Shown: positions 32,757 to 41,323, counted from the first letter of the stretch. The stretch is DNA of 64,000 nt from Mycolicibacterium malmesburyense (GCF_001050015.1 NZ_CVTB01000033.1:1-64000), one strand, 5' to 3'. Numbers and translations: made by a program. The notes: generated by a model from the sequence alone, not told the origin.

Positions 32757-33972
32757 GTACGCTTCGCTGTCGCGTGAGCAGCTCGCGGTTCTGGTGCCCG
32801 AGCTGCTGCTGATCGGTCAGCTGATCGATCGATCCGGAATGGCCTGGGTGATCAGCAATTTCGGTCGCGAGGAGATGCTGCAGGTCGCGATCGAGGAGTG
32901 GATGGGCGCCAGTCCGATCTACACCAAGCGGATGCAGAAGGCGTTGAAGTACGAGGGCACCGACGTCATCACGATCTTCAAGGGCCTACAGCTCGACATC
33001 GGCGCGCCGCCGCAGTTCATGGATTTCCGTTACACGGTCCACGACCGCTGGCACGGTGAGTTCCACCTCGACCACTGCGGTGCGTTGTTGGATGTCGAAC
33101 CGATGGGCGAAGAGTACGTGCGCGGCATGTGCCACGACATCGAGGACCCGACGTTCGACGCGACGGCCGTCGCGACCAACCGTCGGGCCCAGATCCGCCC
33201 GATCCACCGACCGCCGCGCACACCCGCCGACCGGCACCCGCATTGCGCCTGGACCGTGATCATCGACGAATCTCACCCCGAGGTGGAGGACCACCCCGTG
33301 CTCGAGGTCATCGCTCGAACCCGCGCCGCCAGAACCGAACTCGACCCGATCGACCCCGACGACGAGGGCCGGGCGGACTACGCCGGACCGTTGCTCTCGG
33401 ACTTCGACTTCGGCGCGTTCTCGCATTCGGCGCTGGTGCGGATGGCCGACGAGGTGTGCCTGCAGATGCACCTGCTCAACCTGTCGTACGTGATCGCCGT
33501 CGGCAAGCGCGCGGGCACGAACACCCAACTGGCGACCGAGATCTGCACCAAACAGCTGATCGGGGTGGCCGGCATCGCCGCCGAACGCATCCACCGCGCG
33601 CTGAAGCTGCCCGGCGGCATCGAGGGCGCGGTACGCACACTCGAGCTGCATCCGATGCTCAACCCGGTCGCCTACGTCGACACCGAATTCGGGCCGGACA
33701 CCGTGCATCTGCGGCGTTCACCGGCCCACGAGGACGGCGGCTGGGTGTCGCTGGTGTCACCGGACGAGCGGCGCCCGCTACAGGCGATCGTCAGGGCGGT
33801 GGACAACCACCTCGAGGTCGAGGTGTCCGGTTCGGCGCAGGAGTGGACCGCGCGCGTCGTCGAGACGGACACCGAGGCCAAGGAGTTCTCCGAGGTGTCG
33901 GTCGTGCGGGTCAGCGGCGGCTCGTCATGGGAGTTCGAGGACCGCAAGTCGCTGCCGTTGACGGTGCTCTGA
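32746..33972 (+). CDS. conserved hypothetical protein of unknown family (408 residues)
   Basis: Protein of 408 residues that I cannot place. There is no signal peptide or membrane segment. The N-terminal half carries a run of possible metal ligands: FMDFRYTVHDRWHGEFHLDHCGALLDVEPMG, MCHDIEDPTFDATA and PHCAWTVII (His, Cys, Asp and Glu), reminiscent of a metal-dependent hydrolase or cofactor-binding pocket. The middle (about 220-310) is helical (SHSALVRMADEVCLQMHLLNLSYVIAVGKRAG, QLIGVAGIAAERIHRALKLPGG). The ATG overlaps the CMD-family gene by 11 bases, so it is the fifth gene of the aldA operon here. From memory it is missing from this place in M. tuberculosis. A role in the same catabolic route is inference. 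Confidence 0.85.
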   Translation: MTSRYASLSREQLAVLVPELLLIGQLIDRSGMAWVISNFGREEMLQVAIEEWMGASPIYTKRMQKALKYEGTDVITIFKGLQLDIGAPPQFMDFRYTVHDRWHGEFHLDHCGALLDVEPMGEEYVRGMCHDIEDPTFDATAVATNRRAQIRPIHRPPRTPADRHPHCAWTVIIDESHPEVEDHPVLEVIARTRAARTELDPIDPDDEGRADYAGPLLSDFDFGAFSHSALVRMADEVCLQMHLLNLSYVIAVGKRAGTNTQLATEICTKQLIGVAGIAAERIHRALKLPGGIEGAVRTLELHPMLNPVAYVDTEFGPDTVHLRRSPAHEDGGWVSLVSPDERRPLQAIVRAVDNHLEVEVSGSAQEWTARVVETDTEAKEFSEVSVVRVSGGSSWEFEDRKSLPLTVL

Positions 33973-33987
33973 GCGCTCGACCGCTCA
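33970..33987. terminator. hairpin between convergent genes built on both stop codons
   Basis: TGAGCG (33970-33975), loop CTCGAC and CGCTCA (33982-33987) form a perfect 6-bp stem. The left arm starts with the TGA stop of the plus-strand gene and the right arm ends with the TCA that is the stop of the minus-strand gene. No T-run follows, so as a terminator it would be weak and bidirectional. Confidence 0.45.
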
Positions 33988-34485
33988 AAGCCCGGGCCTA
34001 CCCAGCTGCTCGTACTCCGCGCCGATCGCGCGCATCCTGGCCGCGATGGCGTCGAGGTCGCGGTGTGAGCGCTCGATGATCTCGGCGATCTCGCCGGCGC
34101 CCCTGCTGACCACCGGCCACAGCATCCGTTCTCCGGTCGGCGTCGCGGGCACGGTCGCCACGGCGTCTTCCACCCATTGGCGAACGGCGTCCAACTCGCG
34201 CCGGCCCGCCGCCACCACCGCCGCCGACCTGCCCAGTTCCGCGGCGAGTCGGCGGTCCAGATCGGCCATCGCCCCGAGAGTCCTTGCCTGCCTGGCGTTT
34301 CGGTCGCCATAGCCTTCGGCACCCGGTCCCGTCCAATCCGACCCCGGTCCGGCCGCCTCCACGTCGTCCCGGAGAGATTCCAAGCGGGCGCTGTGGTCGA
34401 GTCCGGCGCCGTCCTGCGGGGTGCCCTCGCCAAACGAGTCGCGCGCACGCGACCACGTCGAGAGGAAGGCGTCGACGACACTCAC
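33985..34485 (-). CDS. EspE/EspA-type ESX-1 secretion-associated protein, short orphan
   Basis: Helical protein of 166 residues matching the N-terminal domain of EspE-type ESX-1 substrates: VVDAFLSTWSRARDSFGEGTPQ at the start, the W-x-G motif in SDWTGPGAEGYGDRNARQ (about 49-66), then a second long helix LDRRLAAELGRSAAVVAAGRRELDAVRQWVEDA and a C-terminal IIERSHRDLDAIAARMRAIG. Such proteins leave the cell through type VII secretion as pairs. Full EspE is much longer, so this is a short form. The start is GTG 34485. No ESX core gene (eccC, esxAB) or partner is nearby. It could be a stand-alone substrate or a remnant. Confidence 0.85.
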   Translation of the reverse strand: MSVVDAFLSTWSRARDSFGEGTPQDGAGLDHSARLESLRDDVEAAGPGSDWTGPGAEGYGDRNARQARTLGAMADLDRRLAAELGRSAAVVAAGRRELDAVRQWVEDAVATVPATPTGERMLWPVVSRGAGEIAEIIERSHRDLDAIAARMRAIGAEYEQLGRPGL

Positions 34486-34537
34486 GACCGTGAGTTTACG
34501 GCCCGGCCGAGGACCGACTGCGCACCAATTGTGCTCC

Positions 34538-35146
34538 TCAGCGGGCCGCCGTCGGGGTGGCCACGGACGCGCCGACCCAGCGGCGCAGATAGGCGCGCAG
34601 TTCGGTGCCGCGACGCGGCGGGCGCCCCGGGTCGATGACGAACGACTGGATGATCCGCAGCAGATGTTCGGCCAACTCGTCGAGGTGGTCGTCGCCGAAG
34701 CCCAGCGCGGCCCAATCCACGTCGAAGCGCCGCAGCATCGAGTTGGCGAACTCCAGCGCCACATCCGACGTGACCGTCTGGCTGAACGCGCTGGCCCGCG
34801 CGGGCATCAACAGCAGGCCCATGTGCTTGTCCTGTGGCAGCCACTCGAGTGCGGTGGCGATACCCTCGGCGACCGCCTCCTGCGGGTCGGTCAGGCCCTG
34901 CAGGTGATCGGCCAACCGGTCGAGGAAGCCGGTCGCCGCACGCTGTGCGGATGCCTGGAGCAGCGCGTCGGTGCTGGGGAAGTACCGGTAAACGGTTTGG
35001 CGCGTGACGCCGAGCGTGCGAGCGACGTCGGTGATCGAGAACTCCGCACCGCGGGCGTCGATCGCCTTGCCCGCGGCGTCGAGGATGCGGGCGACCGCCT
35101 CCTCGTCGGTTGACGGCGCCGAACCGGACCAGCCGTGGGTGCGCAC
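34538..35146 (-). CDS. TetR-family regulator
   Basis: TetR-type regulator of 202 residues. DNA-binding part at about 15-65 (EEAVARILDAAGKAIDARG, SITDVARTLGVTRQTVYRYFPSTDALLQAS), then a ligand-binding domain. Start GTG 35146, 26 bases downstream of the CYP125-type gene on the same strand, so the two are likely one transcription unit. The inverted repeat CCATACA-N13-TGTATGG upstream of the P450 gene is a candidate for its operator. Ligand probably a steroid or fatty-acid derivative, by context only. Confidence 0.9.
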   Translation of the reverse strand: MRTHGWSGSAPSTDEEAVARILDAAGKAIDARGAEFSITDVARTLGVTRQTVYRYFPSTDALLQASAQRAATGFLDRLADHLQGLTDPQEAVAEGIATALEWLPQDKHMGLLLMPARASAFSQTVTSDVALEFANSMLRRFDVDWAALGFGDDHLDELAEHLLRIIQSFVIDPGRPPRRGTELRAYLRRWVGASVATPTAAR

Positions 35147-35172
35147 GGCAAAATCCTACTCAGCCGAACCGC

Positions 35173-36462
35173 TCAACCCGGGTAGGAGACCTGGAGGTCC
35201 TTGACACCATTGATCCATCCGGACCGAAGCCGTTGTGGCTCACCGAGTTTGGCGATGTCGGGAATCTGGTCGGCGATCTCGTTGAAGATCAGTTTGATCT
35301 CCATGCGGGCCAGGTTGGCGCCGATGCAGTAGTGGGCGCCGTTGCCGCCGAATCCGAGGTGAGGGTTGGGGTCGCGCAGGATGTCGAATCGGAAGGGCTG
35401 GTCGAACACGTCTTCGTCGAAGTTGGCCGAGCTGTAGAACAGGCCGACCCGCTGGCCTTCGCGGATGGTGACGCCGCCGAGTTCGGTGTCGATCAGGGCG
35501 GTGCGCTGGAAGCAGTGCACCGGGGTGGCCCAACGCACGATCTCGTCGGCGGCGGTTTCGGGCCGCTCGCGCTTGAACAGCTCCCACTGATCGGGGTAGT
35601 CGAAGAACGCGTTCATCCCGTGGGTCATCGCGTTGCGGGTCGTCTCGTTCCCGGCGACCGCCAGCAGGATCACGAAGAACGCGAACTCCACGTCGTCGAG
35701 CGACTCCCCGTCGAGGTCGGCCTCGATCAGCCGCGTCACGATGTCGTCGGCGGGGCAGCGCCGGCGCTCCTCGGCCATCGAGTAGGCGTAACCCATGAGT
35801 TCGGCGTTGGCGGCGGTCGGATCGGAGTCGAAGTCGGGGTCGTCGGTGTTCATGATCGCGTTGGTCCAGTGGAACAGCTTCTCGCGATCGGCTTCCGGGA
35901 CACCGATGAGGTCGGCGATCGCCAGCAGCGGCAGCTTCATCGCGATGTCGTCGACGAAATTGCCGCTGCCCCTCTGCTTCGCCGCGGCGACGATCTCCCG
36001 CGCGGCGGTCGCCAGCCGTTCCTCGAGCGTCGCGATCGCCCGCGGGGTGAAGAGGCGCGACACCAGCTTGCGCAGCCGCGTGTGCTCCGGTGCGTCGTGG
36101 TTGATCAGCAGGGCCTTGGTGAGTTCGAGCTGATCGGAGGTGACGCCTTCGGGCAGTCGCATCACCGCACCCTTGCGGTTGGTCGACCACAGCTCGCCGT
36201 TGCGCGAGATGGCCTTGACGTCCTCGTGGCGGCTGATCACCCAGTATCCGCCGTCGTCGAAGATCGACTCGGGCTGCTCGTTCCACCACACCGGCGCGGT
36301 CTTGCGCAGCTGGGCGAATTCGGCGACGGGGATCCCGCGCAGCAGCACCTCGGGGTCGGTGAAGTCATACCCGGGCTGGGGGTACCTCCCGCTTGCGGGG
36401 GAGCGCATCGCGCCTTGGGGGCCGGCAGCGTCGGGTCCGAACGGGCATGTGGCCTGCGTCAT
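35173..36462 (-). CDS. cytochrome P450, CYP125-type (steroid side-chain hydroxylase family)
   Basis: P450 of 429 residues whose pattern follows CYP125 of M. tuberculosis over its length: GYDFTDPEVLLRGIPVAEFAQLRKTAPVWWNEQ, MAEERRRCPADDIVTRLIEADLDGE, I-helix LLAVAGNETTRNAMTHGM, ExxR DEIVRWATPVHCFQRTAL, haem loop GFGGNGAHYCIGANLARM and RLRSGWINGVKDLQVSYPG. CYP125 hydroxylates the terminal carbon of cholesterol/cholestenone side chains. This copy lies outside the cholesterol regulon, next to a TetR, so it is a paralogue of unknown substrate. ATG 36462 is used; an upstream TTG (36477) is an unlikely start. No KstR-type operator was seen upstream. Confidence 0.93.
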   Translation of the reverse strand: MTQATCPFGPDAAGPQGAMRSPASGRYPQPGYDFTDPEVLLRGIPVAEFAQLRKTAPVWWNEQPESIFDDGGYWVISRHEDVKAISRNGELWSTNRKGAVMRLPEGVTSDQLELTKALLINHDAPEHTRLRKLVSRLFTPRAIATLEERLATAAREIVAAAKQRGSGNFVDDIAMKLPLLAIADLIGVPEADREKLFHWTNAIMNTDDPDFDSDPTAANAELMGYAYSMAEERRRCPADDIVTRLIEADLDGESLDDVEFAFFVILLAVAGNETTRNAMTHGMNAFFDYPDQWELFKRERPETAADEIVRWATPVHCFQRTALIDTELGGVTIREGQRVGLFYSSANFDEDVFDQPFRFDILRDPNPHLGFGGNGAHYCIGANLARMEIKLIFNEIADQIPDIAKLGEPQRLRSGWINGVKDLQVSYPG

Positions 36463-36469
36463 AACTCGA

Positions 36470-36496
36470 CCATACAACGTGCTGTCAAGTGTATGG
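36470..36496. promoter_or_regulatory. inverted repeat upstream of the CYP125-type gene
   Basis: CCATACA (36470-36476), 13-base spacer, TGTATGG (36490-36496): perfect 7-bp arms. The spacer contains TTGACA on the minus strand, a -35-like hexamer. It starts 8 bases upstream of the P450 ATG, a usual place for a repressor site; the co-oriented TetR is the natural candidate. Confidence 0.55.
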
Positions 36497-36519
36497 CCGG
36501 CGGGTTTGGGTGCCGGGAG

Positions 36520-36942
36520 CTACCTGCGGCGCGGCACGCCGGTGCTCCACAGCGCCCATGCCACCAGCACCGGCTGGAAGAGCAGTCGCACAAACCTCTT
36601 GGTGTCGGTGTCCAAGCCGAAGCCGTCGCGCTTGTTGAGGTACTGCGCGATGTTGCCCGGGAACACGGCGACGAAGAACGCCGCGATGAGCCGGCCGACC
36701 AGCACGCGGTCCCGGTTCAGCAGGGCCAGCCCGGCACCGATCACGATCTCGACGCCGCCCGAGGCCATCACCACGCCGTCCTCGTCCAGCGGAATCGATT
36801 TGGGCACCTGGGCCCGGAACTCGTCGCGCGCCCAGAACAGATGTGACAGTCCGGCGAAGATCAGCACGCCGGCCAGCGCGTAGCGGGCGGCTGTGCGCAG
36901 CGGGGTGGTGGGCGGTGCGGGTGCGAGTGCGGTGGCGGTCAT
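36520..36942 (-). CDS. DoxX-like small membrane protein
   Basis: Membrane protein of 140 residues with four hydrophobic helices (YALAGVLIFAGLSHLFW, VVMASGGVEIVIGAGLALL, LVGRLIAAFFVAVFPGNI, FQPVLVAWALWS), the layout of the DoxX/DUF4870-like family. The segment FAGLSHLFW and FPGNIAQYLN are typical of mycobacterial members. Start at ATG 36942. It lies upstream of the CYP125-type gene on the same strand, with the inverted repeat in between, so whether the three genes form one operon is uncertain. Another member of the family is at 50089-50538. Function unknown; some relatives take part in thiol redox balance. Confidence 0.85.
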   Translation of the reverse strand: MTATALAPAPPTTPLRTAARYALAGVLIFAGLSHLFWARDEFRAQVPKSIPLDEDGVVMASGGVEIVIGAGLALLNRDRVLVGRLIAAFFVAVFPGNIAQYLNKRDGFGLDTDTKRFVRLLFQPVLVAWALWSTGVPRRR

Positions 36943-37009
36943 CGTCGGCTTGTACCCCGCGGCATCGTCGGCCGAACCAAGATCGGCACTGCGGTTAGGG
37001 TGAGCAGTT

Positions 37010-38278
37010 GTGCGAGTCCTGGTAATCGGATCCGGTGCCCGTGAACATGCGCTGCTGTTGGCGTTGCGGCGCGACCCCCAGGTCGACGGCTTGGCGATCG
37101 CGCCGGGCAACGCAGGTACCGCGGCCGTCGCGGACCAGTACGACGTCGACATCACCTCGGGTGAGGCGGTCGCCAAACTGGCGCAGAAGCTCGAGTCCGA
37201 CCTCGTCGTCATCGGGCCGGAGGTGCCGTTGGTGCTCGGTGTCGCCGACGCGGTGCGCAGCGCCGGGATCGCCTGTTTCGGGCCGACGAAGGACGCGGCC
37301 CGCATCGAGGGGTCGAAGGCGTTCGCCAAGGACGTGATGGCGGCCGCGGGTGTGCGCACCGCCAGAAGCGAGGTCGTCGACAACCCCGCACGCCTCGATG
37401 CCGCGCTCGACCGGTTCGGTCCGCCCGGCGGCGAGTCCGCGTGGGTGGTCAAGGACGACGGGCTGGCCGCCGGTAAGGGCGTGGTGGTGACCACCGACCG
37501 CGCCGCCGCCCGTGCGCACGCTGCGAGCCTGCTCGACGCGGGACACCCCGTGCTGCTCGAGTCGTTCCTCGACGGGCCGGAGGTGTCGCTGTTCTGCGTC
37601 GTCGACGGCGAGACCGTGGTGCCGCTGCTGCCCGCGCAGGACTTCAAGCGGGTCGGCGACAACGACACCGGTCCCAACACCGGCGGCATGGGCGCGTATG
37701 CGCCGCTGCCCTGGCTGCCCGACGGCGTCGTCACGCAGATCGTCGACGACGTGGTGAAACCCGTTGCCGCCGAACTGGTCAAGCGCGGAAGTTCGTTCTC
37801 GGGGCTGCTCTACGCCGGCCTCGCGATAACCTCCCAGGGCCCGGCGGTGGTCGAATTCAATTGCCGCTTCGGCGATCCGGAGACGCAGTCGGTGCTGGCA
37901 CTGCTGGAAACGCCGATGGGTCGGCTGCTGTATGCGGCCGCGACCGGGGCCCTCGCCGACGAGCCTGCGTTGCAGTGGCGCGATGGCGCCGCCGTGACCG
38001 TGGTGCTCGCCGCCGAAAACTACCCGGCTCGCCCGCGGGTCGGTGACGTGATCACCGGATCCGAGGCCGACGGCGTGCTGCACGCGGGCACAAGCCGCCG
38101 CGACGACGGTGCCGTGGTCTCCTCGGGCGGCCGGGTGCTGTCCGTCGTGGGCGCCGGCGCCGACCTGTCGGCCGCGCGCGATGCCGCCTACGAACTGATC
38201 AAGTCGATTCGACTGCCGGGCAGCCACTTTCGCGGCGATATCGCCCTGGCCGCCGCCGAGGGCCGGATCACCCTCTAG
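37010..38278 (+). CDS. purD: phosphoribosylamine-glycine ligase
   Basis: GAR synthetase, second step of purine synthesis, joining phosphoribosylamine and glycine with ATP. 422 residues of ATP-grasp type: [17 protein letters not shown] at the start, [42 protein letters not shown] (ATP lysine), [16 protein letters not shown], and [14 protein letters not shown] (metal ligands). Start GTG 37010. It overlaps the convergent esterase gene by 4 bases. purB and purC lie 4 and 9 kb downstream on the same strand but in separate units. Confidence 0.97.
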   Translation: MRVLVIGSGAREHALLLALRRDPQVDGLAIAPGNAGTAAVADQYDVDITSGEAVAKLAQKLESDLVVIGPEVPLVLGVADAVRSAGIACFGPTKDAARIEGSKAFAKDVMAAAGVRTARSEVVDNPARLDAALDRFGPPGGESAWVVKDDGLAAGKGVVVTTDRAAARAHAASLLDAGHPVLLESFLDGPEVSLFCVVDGETVVPLLPAQDFKRVGDNDTGPNTGGMGAYAPLPWLPDGVVTQIVDDVVKPVAAELVKRGSSFSGLLYAGLAITSQGPAVVEFNCRFGDPETQSVLALLETPMGRLLYAAATGALADEPALQWRDGAAVTVVLAAENYPARPRVGDVITGSEADGVLHAGTSRRDDGAVVSSGGRVLSVVGAGADLSAARDAAYELIKSIRLPGSHFRGDIALAAAEGRITL

Positions 38279-39096
38279 GCCACCAGCAGCGGCGCCATCC
38301 AGGCCAACTCCGCCGGGAGCTGCGAGCTCCAGAATCCGGCGTCGTGGCCTCCGGGCGAGAAGCCGCCCGCGGGGGGATTCGGCAGCTGCGCGACGAACTC
38401 CTTGGTCGCCGAGTAGAACGGGTCGCTGGTGCCGCAGTCGATCCGGATGGGGATCGATGCCAGTTCGGGTAGGCCCCAAACACTGTTGGCCGCATAGTCT
38501 TCCGCGCTGTCGAACGCACCGGGCGCGGCGGCGCCGGACGACGTCCACAGGGCCGGGCTGACCGCGCAGATGGCGGCGGTGCGGGCGGAACCGAGCCGCC
38601 CGCCGAGCAGGAGCGCCCCGTAGCCGCCCATCGACCAGCCGAGAAAGCCGACGCGCGAGGTGTCCAACCCTTGTGAGCCCAACATCGGGATCAGCTCGTC
38701 GAGCACCATCGCGCCGGAGTCCTCGCCGGACGCCCGCTTGTGCCAGTAGCTTCCGCCGCCGTCGACGGCGACCACCGCGAAGGGCGGCAGGCCCGCGCCG
38801 ACGGCCTCGGCCAACCCCCGTTCCACACCTCCGGCCATCACGCCGGAGGCGTCCTGACCCTTACCGTGCAGCGCGATGACCGGACGCAGCGGCGCGTCCT
38901 GGCCGGGCGGGCGAGCTATCGCCCAGTTGGTCTTCTGGCCGCCCCGGGCCTTGGAGATGAAGGACCCGTCGACGTAGGTGGGTGCGGCGGGCGCGGCCGG
39001 GACGGCCGGTGCCATCCGCAGCGCCGCCGCACCGGCCGCGGCTCCGACACCGAGGCGCAGGAGCGCACGGCGACTCAGTTCGGGCATGGCGGCCAT
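38275..39096 (-). CDS. Tat-exported esterase (Rv0774c-like)
   Basis: Secreted alpha/beta hydrolase of 273 residues, in the position of Rv0774c. The N-terminus has a twin-arginine signal ([20 protein letters not shown]), so it is exported folded. Catalytic serine is in [15 protein letters not shown], the acid probably in [13 protein letters not shown] and the histidine in [12 protein letters not shown]. The fold resembles the esterase D / mycolyltransferase-related group. The start is ATG 39096; ATG 39087 is possible. Convergent with purD, overlapping by 4 bases. Probably acts on lipid esters outside the membrane; substrate unknown. Confidence 0.9.
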   Translation of the reverse strand: MAAMPELSRRALLRLGVGAAAGAAALRMAPAVPAAPAAPTYVDGSFISKARGGQKTNWAIARPPGQDAPLRPVIALHGKGQDASGVMAGGVERGLAEAVGAGLPPFAVVAVDGGGSYWHKRASGEDSGAMVLDELIPMLGSQGLDTSRVGFLGWSMGGYGALLLGGRLGSARTAAICAVSPALWTSSGAAAPGAFDSAEDYAANSVWGLPELASIPIRIDCGTSDPFYSATKEFVAQLPNPPAGGFSPGGHDAGFWSSQLPAELAWMAPLLVA

Positions 39097-39225
39097 GATG
39101 CCACCGGCGCTCCACCGTCCTGCCGATGGCGGTCCTCCGTCGCACCAGAAACACCAGCCCCGACTTGGCTGAGCAATGCCGGCGTTTAGCCGAAAGCGCG
39201 ATGAGAGAGCCGCCCGACTGGCAGC

Positions 39226-39855
39226 ATGCTAGAGGTGACGGCAGCGGTCACTCCCAAGGGAGAACGTCGGCGCTTTGCGCTGGTCAGCGCGGCTGCCGAT
39301 CTGCTGTGCGAAGGCGGCTTCGACGCGGTGCGTCACCGCGCCGTGGCCCGCCGCGCCGGGCTGCCGTTGGCGTCGACGACCTACTACTTCTCCTCGCTCG
39401 ACGATCTGATCGCCAAGGCCGTCGAATACGTCGGCGAGCGCGAGGCCGAGCAGCTGCGCGCACGCGTCGCGATGCTGTCGCGGCGCCGGCGAGGCGCGGA
39501 GTCGACCGCCGACATTCTGGTCGACCTGTTGGTCGACGACGTGGCGGGGCAGCGCGTCAGCGAGCAGTTGATCTCGCGCTACGAGCGCTACATCGCGTGC
39601 GCGCGCCACCCTGGACTGCGTGACATCCAGCGTCGGATTCTGCGCCAGCGCACCGACGCGGTGATCGAGGTCATCGAACGTTCGGGGCGTTCGGTGCGCG
39701 CCGAGTTCCTGACCGCGTTGGTCAACGCCGTCGACGGTGCGGTGGTGGCTGCGCTGGTCGCCGAGGGCGACGGCCCACGCGCAACAGCACGCGCGACCTT
39801 GATCGACGTGATAGACGTGTTGGCACCAATCGATGAGCGAGTGGCGCAGTTGTAG
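39226..39855 (+). CDS. TetR-family regulator (Rv0775-like)
   Basis: TetR regulator of 209 residues, counterpart of Rv0775. DNA-binding domain at about 12-60 (RFALVSAAADLLCEGGFDAVRHRAVARRAGLPLASTTYYFSSLDDLIAKAVEY in part: VRHRAVARRAGLPLAST). ATG 39226 is used; GTG 39235 close by is an alternative. It lies between the divergent esterase gene and the amino-acid permease, which starts about 45 bases downstream on the same strand and could be a target. No clear palindrome was found in the upstream gap. Confidence 0.88.
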   Translation: MLEVTAAVTPKGERRRFALVSAAADLLCEGGFDAVRHRAVARRAGLPLASTTYYFSSLDDLIAKAVEYVGEREAEQLRARVAMLSRRRRGAESTADILVDLLVDDVAGQRVSEQLISRYERYIACARHPGLRDIQRRILRQRTDAVIEVIERSGRSVRAEFLTALVNAVDGAVVAALVAEGDGPRATARATLIDVIDVLAPIDERVAQL

Positions 39856-39875
39856 GTGCCACTAGGAGGGCACCG

Positions 39876-39905
39876 ATGAGCGCTTGCGCGAAGAGCAACC
39901 GATGA
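39876..39905 (+). CDS. possible 9-residue leader peptide before the permease
   Basis: AGGAGG (39864-39869) is followed after 6 bases by an ATG at 39876 that opens a nine-codon frame ending in TGA at 39903-39905. Its stop overlaps the ATG of the permease (39902) in ATGATG. The peptide would be Met-Ser-Ala-Cys-Ala-Lys-Ser-Asn-Arg. The best ribosome binding site in the region therefore serves this short frame, which suggests translational coupling or a regulatory leader. Alternatively the permease starts at TTG 39884 in the other frame. Confidence 0.4.
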   Translation: MSACAKSNR

Positions 39906-41323
39906 TGAGTATGCCGACCGACGAGCAGCCGGAGCTTCGGCGGGTCATGGGCCCGGGGTTGTTGCTGCTGTTCATCGTCGGCGACATCCTCGGCACCGGT
40001 GTCTACGCGCTGACGGGCCAGGTCGCCGGGGAGGTGGGCGGCGCGGCATGGCTACCGTTTCTCGTCGCGTTCACCATCGCCACCATCACGGCGTTCTCCT
40101 ATCTGGAACTCGTCACCAAGTATCCGCAGGCGGCCGGCGCTGCGCTCTACGCGCACAAGGCCTTCGGGATCCAGTTCTTCACCTTCCTCGTCGCGTTCGT
40201 GGTGATGTGCTCGGGCATCACGTCGGCCTCGACCGCGTCACAAGCGTTCGCCGCCAACATGATCAAGGGTTTCGGTCTGGATTGGGGCAAGGCCGGTGTC
40301 GCGGCCATCGCGCTGATCTTCATGGCGGTGCTCGCCGCGATCAACCTGCGCGGCGTGAGCGAGAGCGTCAAGCTCAACGTGGGCCTGACCATCATCGAGA
40401 TCACCGGCCTGATGTTGGTGATCTTCGTCGGTCTGTGGGCGTTCACCCAGGGCGGCGACTACGACTTCTCGCGCGTCGTGATGTTCGAAAGCGGCGAGGA
40501 GCGAAGCACATTCGTAGCGATCACCGCGGCGACATCGCTGGCCTTCTTCGCGATGGTCGGTTTCGAGGACTCGGTCAACATGGCCGAGGAGACCAAGGAC
40601 CCGGTCCGGATCTTCCCGAAGGTCCTGTTGACCGGTTTGAGCATCGCCGGGATCGTCTACATCGTGGTGTCGATCATCGCGGTGGCGCTGGTGCCGATCG
40701 GCGAACTGAAGGCCAGCAGCACCCCGCTGGTGAGCGTGGTCGAGGCCGCGGCGCCGGGGCTTCCGATCGACGAGTTGTTCCCGTTCATCACGATGTTCGC
40801 GGTGTCGAACACCGCGCTGATCAACATGCTGATGGCCAGCAGGCTGATCTACGGCATGGCGCGCCAGCGGGTTTTGCCCCCGGTTCTCGGCTCGGTGCAC
40901 CGAACCCGCCACACCCCATGGGTGGCAATCATTTTCACGACCGTGATCGCGTTCGGGTTGATCTTCTACGTCTCGGCCTTCGCGAGCACCAAGGCGGTCT
41001 CGGTGCTCGGCGGAACCACGTCGCTCCTGCTGTTGGCGGTCTTCGCGATGGTCAACGTCGCGGTGCTGGTGCTGCGCCGCGATGTGCAGAAGGACGGCGC
41101 GCACTTCCGGACCCCGACGGCACTGCCCATCCTCGGGTTCATCACGTCGCTGTATCTGGTGACACCGCTGTCGGGCCGTCCGGGCACGCAATATCTGCTC
41201 GCCGGGATCCTGCTCGTGATCGGCGTCGTGCTCTTCGTGATCACCATGGCGATCAACAAGCGACTCGGCATCACCGACGCCGGCATCACCGATCCGACCC
41301 AGCTGGCCCAGACACCGGACTAG
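39902..41323 (+). CDS. APC-family amino acid permease
   Basis: Amino acid/polyamine transporter of about 473 residues with some twelve membrane helices. The first helix GPGLLLLFIVGDILGTGVYALTGQVAG carries the G-x-G-x-Y unwinding motif of APC proteins, followed by TAFSYLELVTKYPQAAGAALY, and helix 6 region SLAFFAMVGFEDSVNMAEETKDP is the classical substrate-binding stretch. ATG 39902 is given; TTG 39884 would add six residues. It sits on the same strand after the TetR gene. It is not in this place in M. tuberculosis as I recall, so it is an insertion between the Rv0775 and Rv0776c counterparts. Substrate unknown. Confidence 0.92.
   Translation: MMSMPTDEQPELRRVMGPGLLLLFIVGDILGTGVYALTGQVAGEVGGAAWLPFLVAFTIATITAFSYLELVTKYPQAAGAALYAHKAFGIQFFTFLVAFVVMCSGITSASTASQAFAANMIKGFGLDWGKAGVAAIALIFMAVLAAINLRGVSESVKLNVGLTIIEITGLMLVIFVGLWAFTQGGDYDFSRVVMFESGEERSTFVAITAATSLAFFAMVGFEDSVNMAEETKDPVRIFPKVLLTGLSIAGIVYIVVSIIAVALVPIGELKASSTPLVSVVEAAAPGLPIDELFPFITMFAVSNTALINMLMASRLIYGMARQRVLPPVLGSVHRTRHTPWVAIIFTTVIAFGLIFYVSAFASTKAVSVLGGTTSLLLLAVFAMVNVAVLVLRRDVQKDGAHFRTPTALPILGFITSLYLVTPLSGRPGTQYLLAGILLVIGVVLFVITMAINKRLGITDAGITDPTQLAQTPD

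Noticed and set aside
36470..36496. KstR operator for the CYP125-type gene
   Set aside because: The KstR pattern TnnAACnnGTTnnA is not present; the inverted repeat has different arms and spacing.
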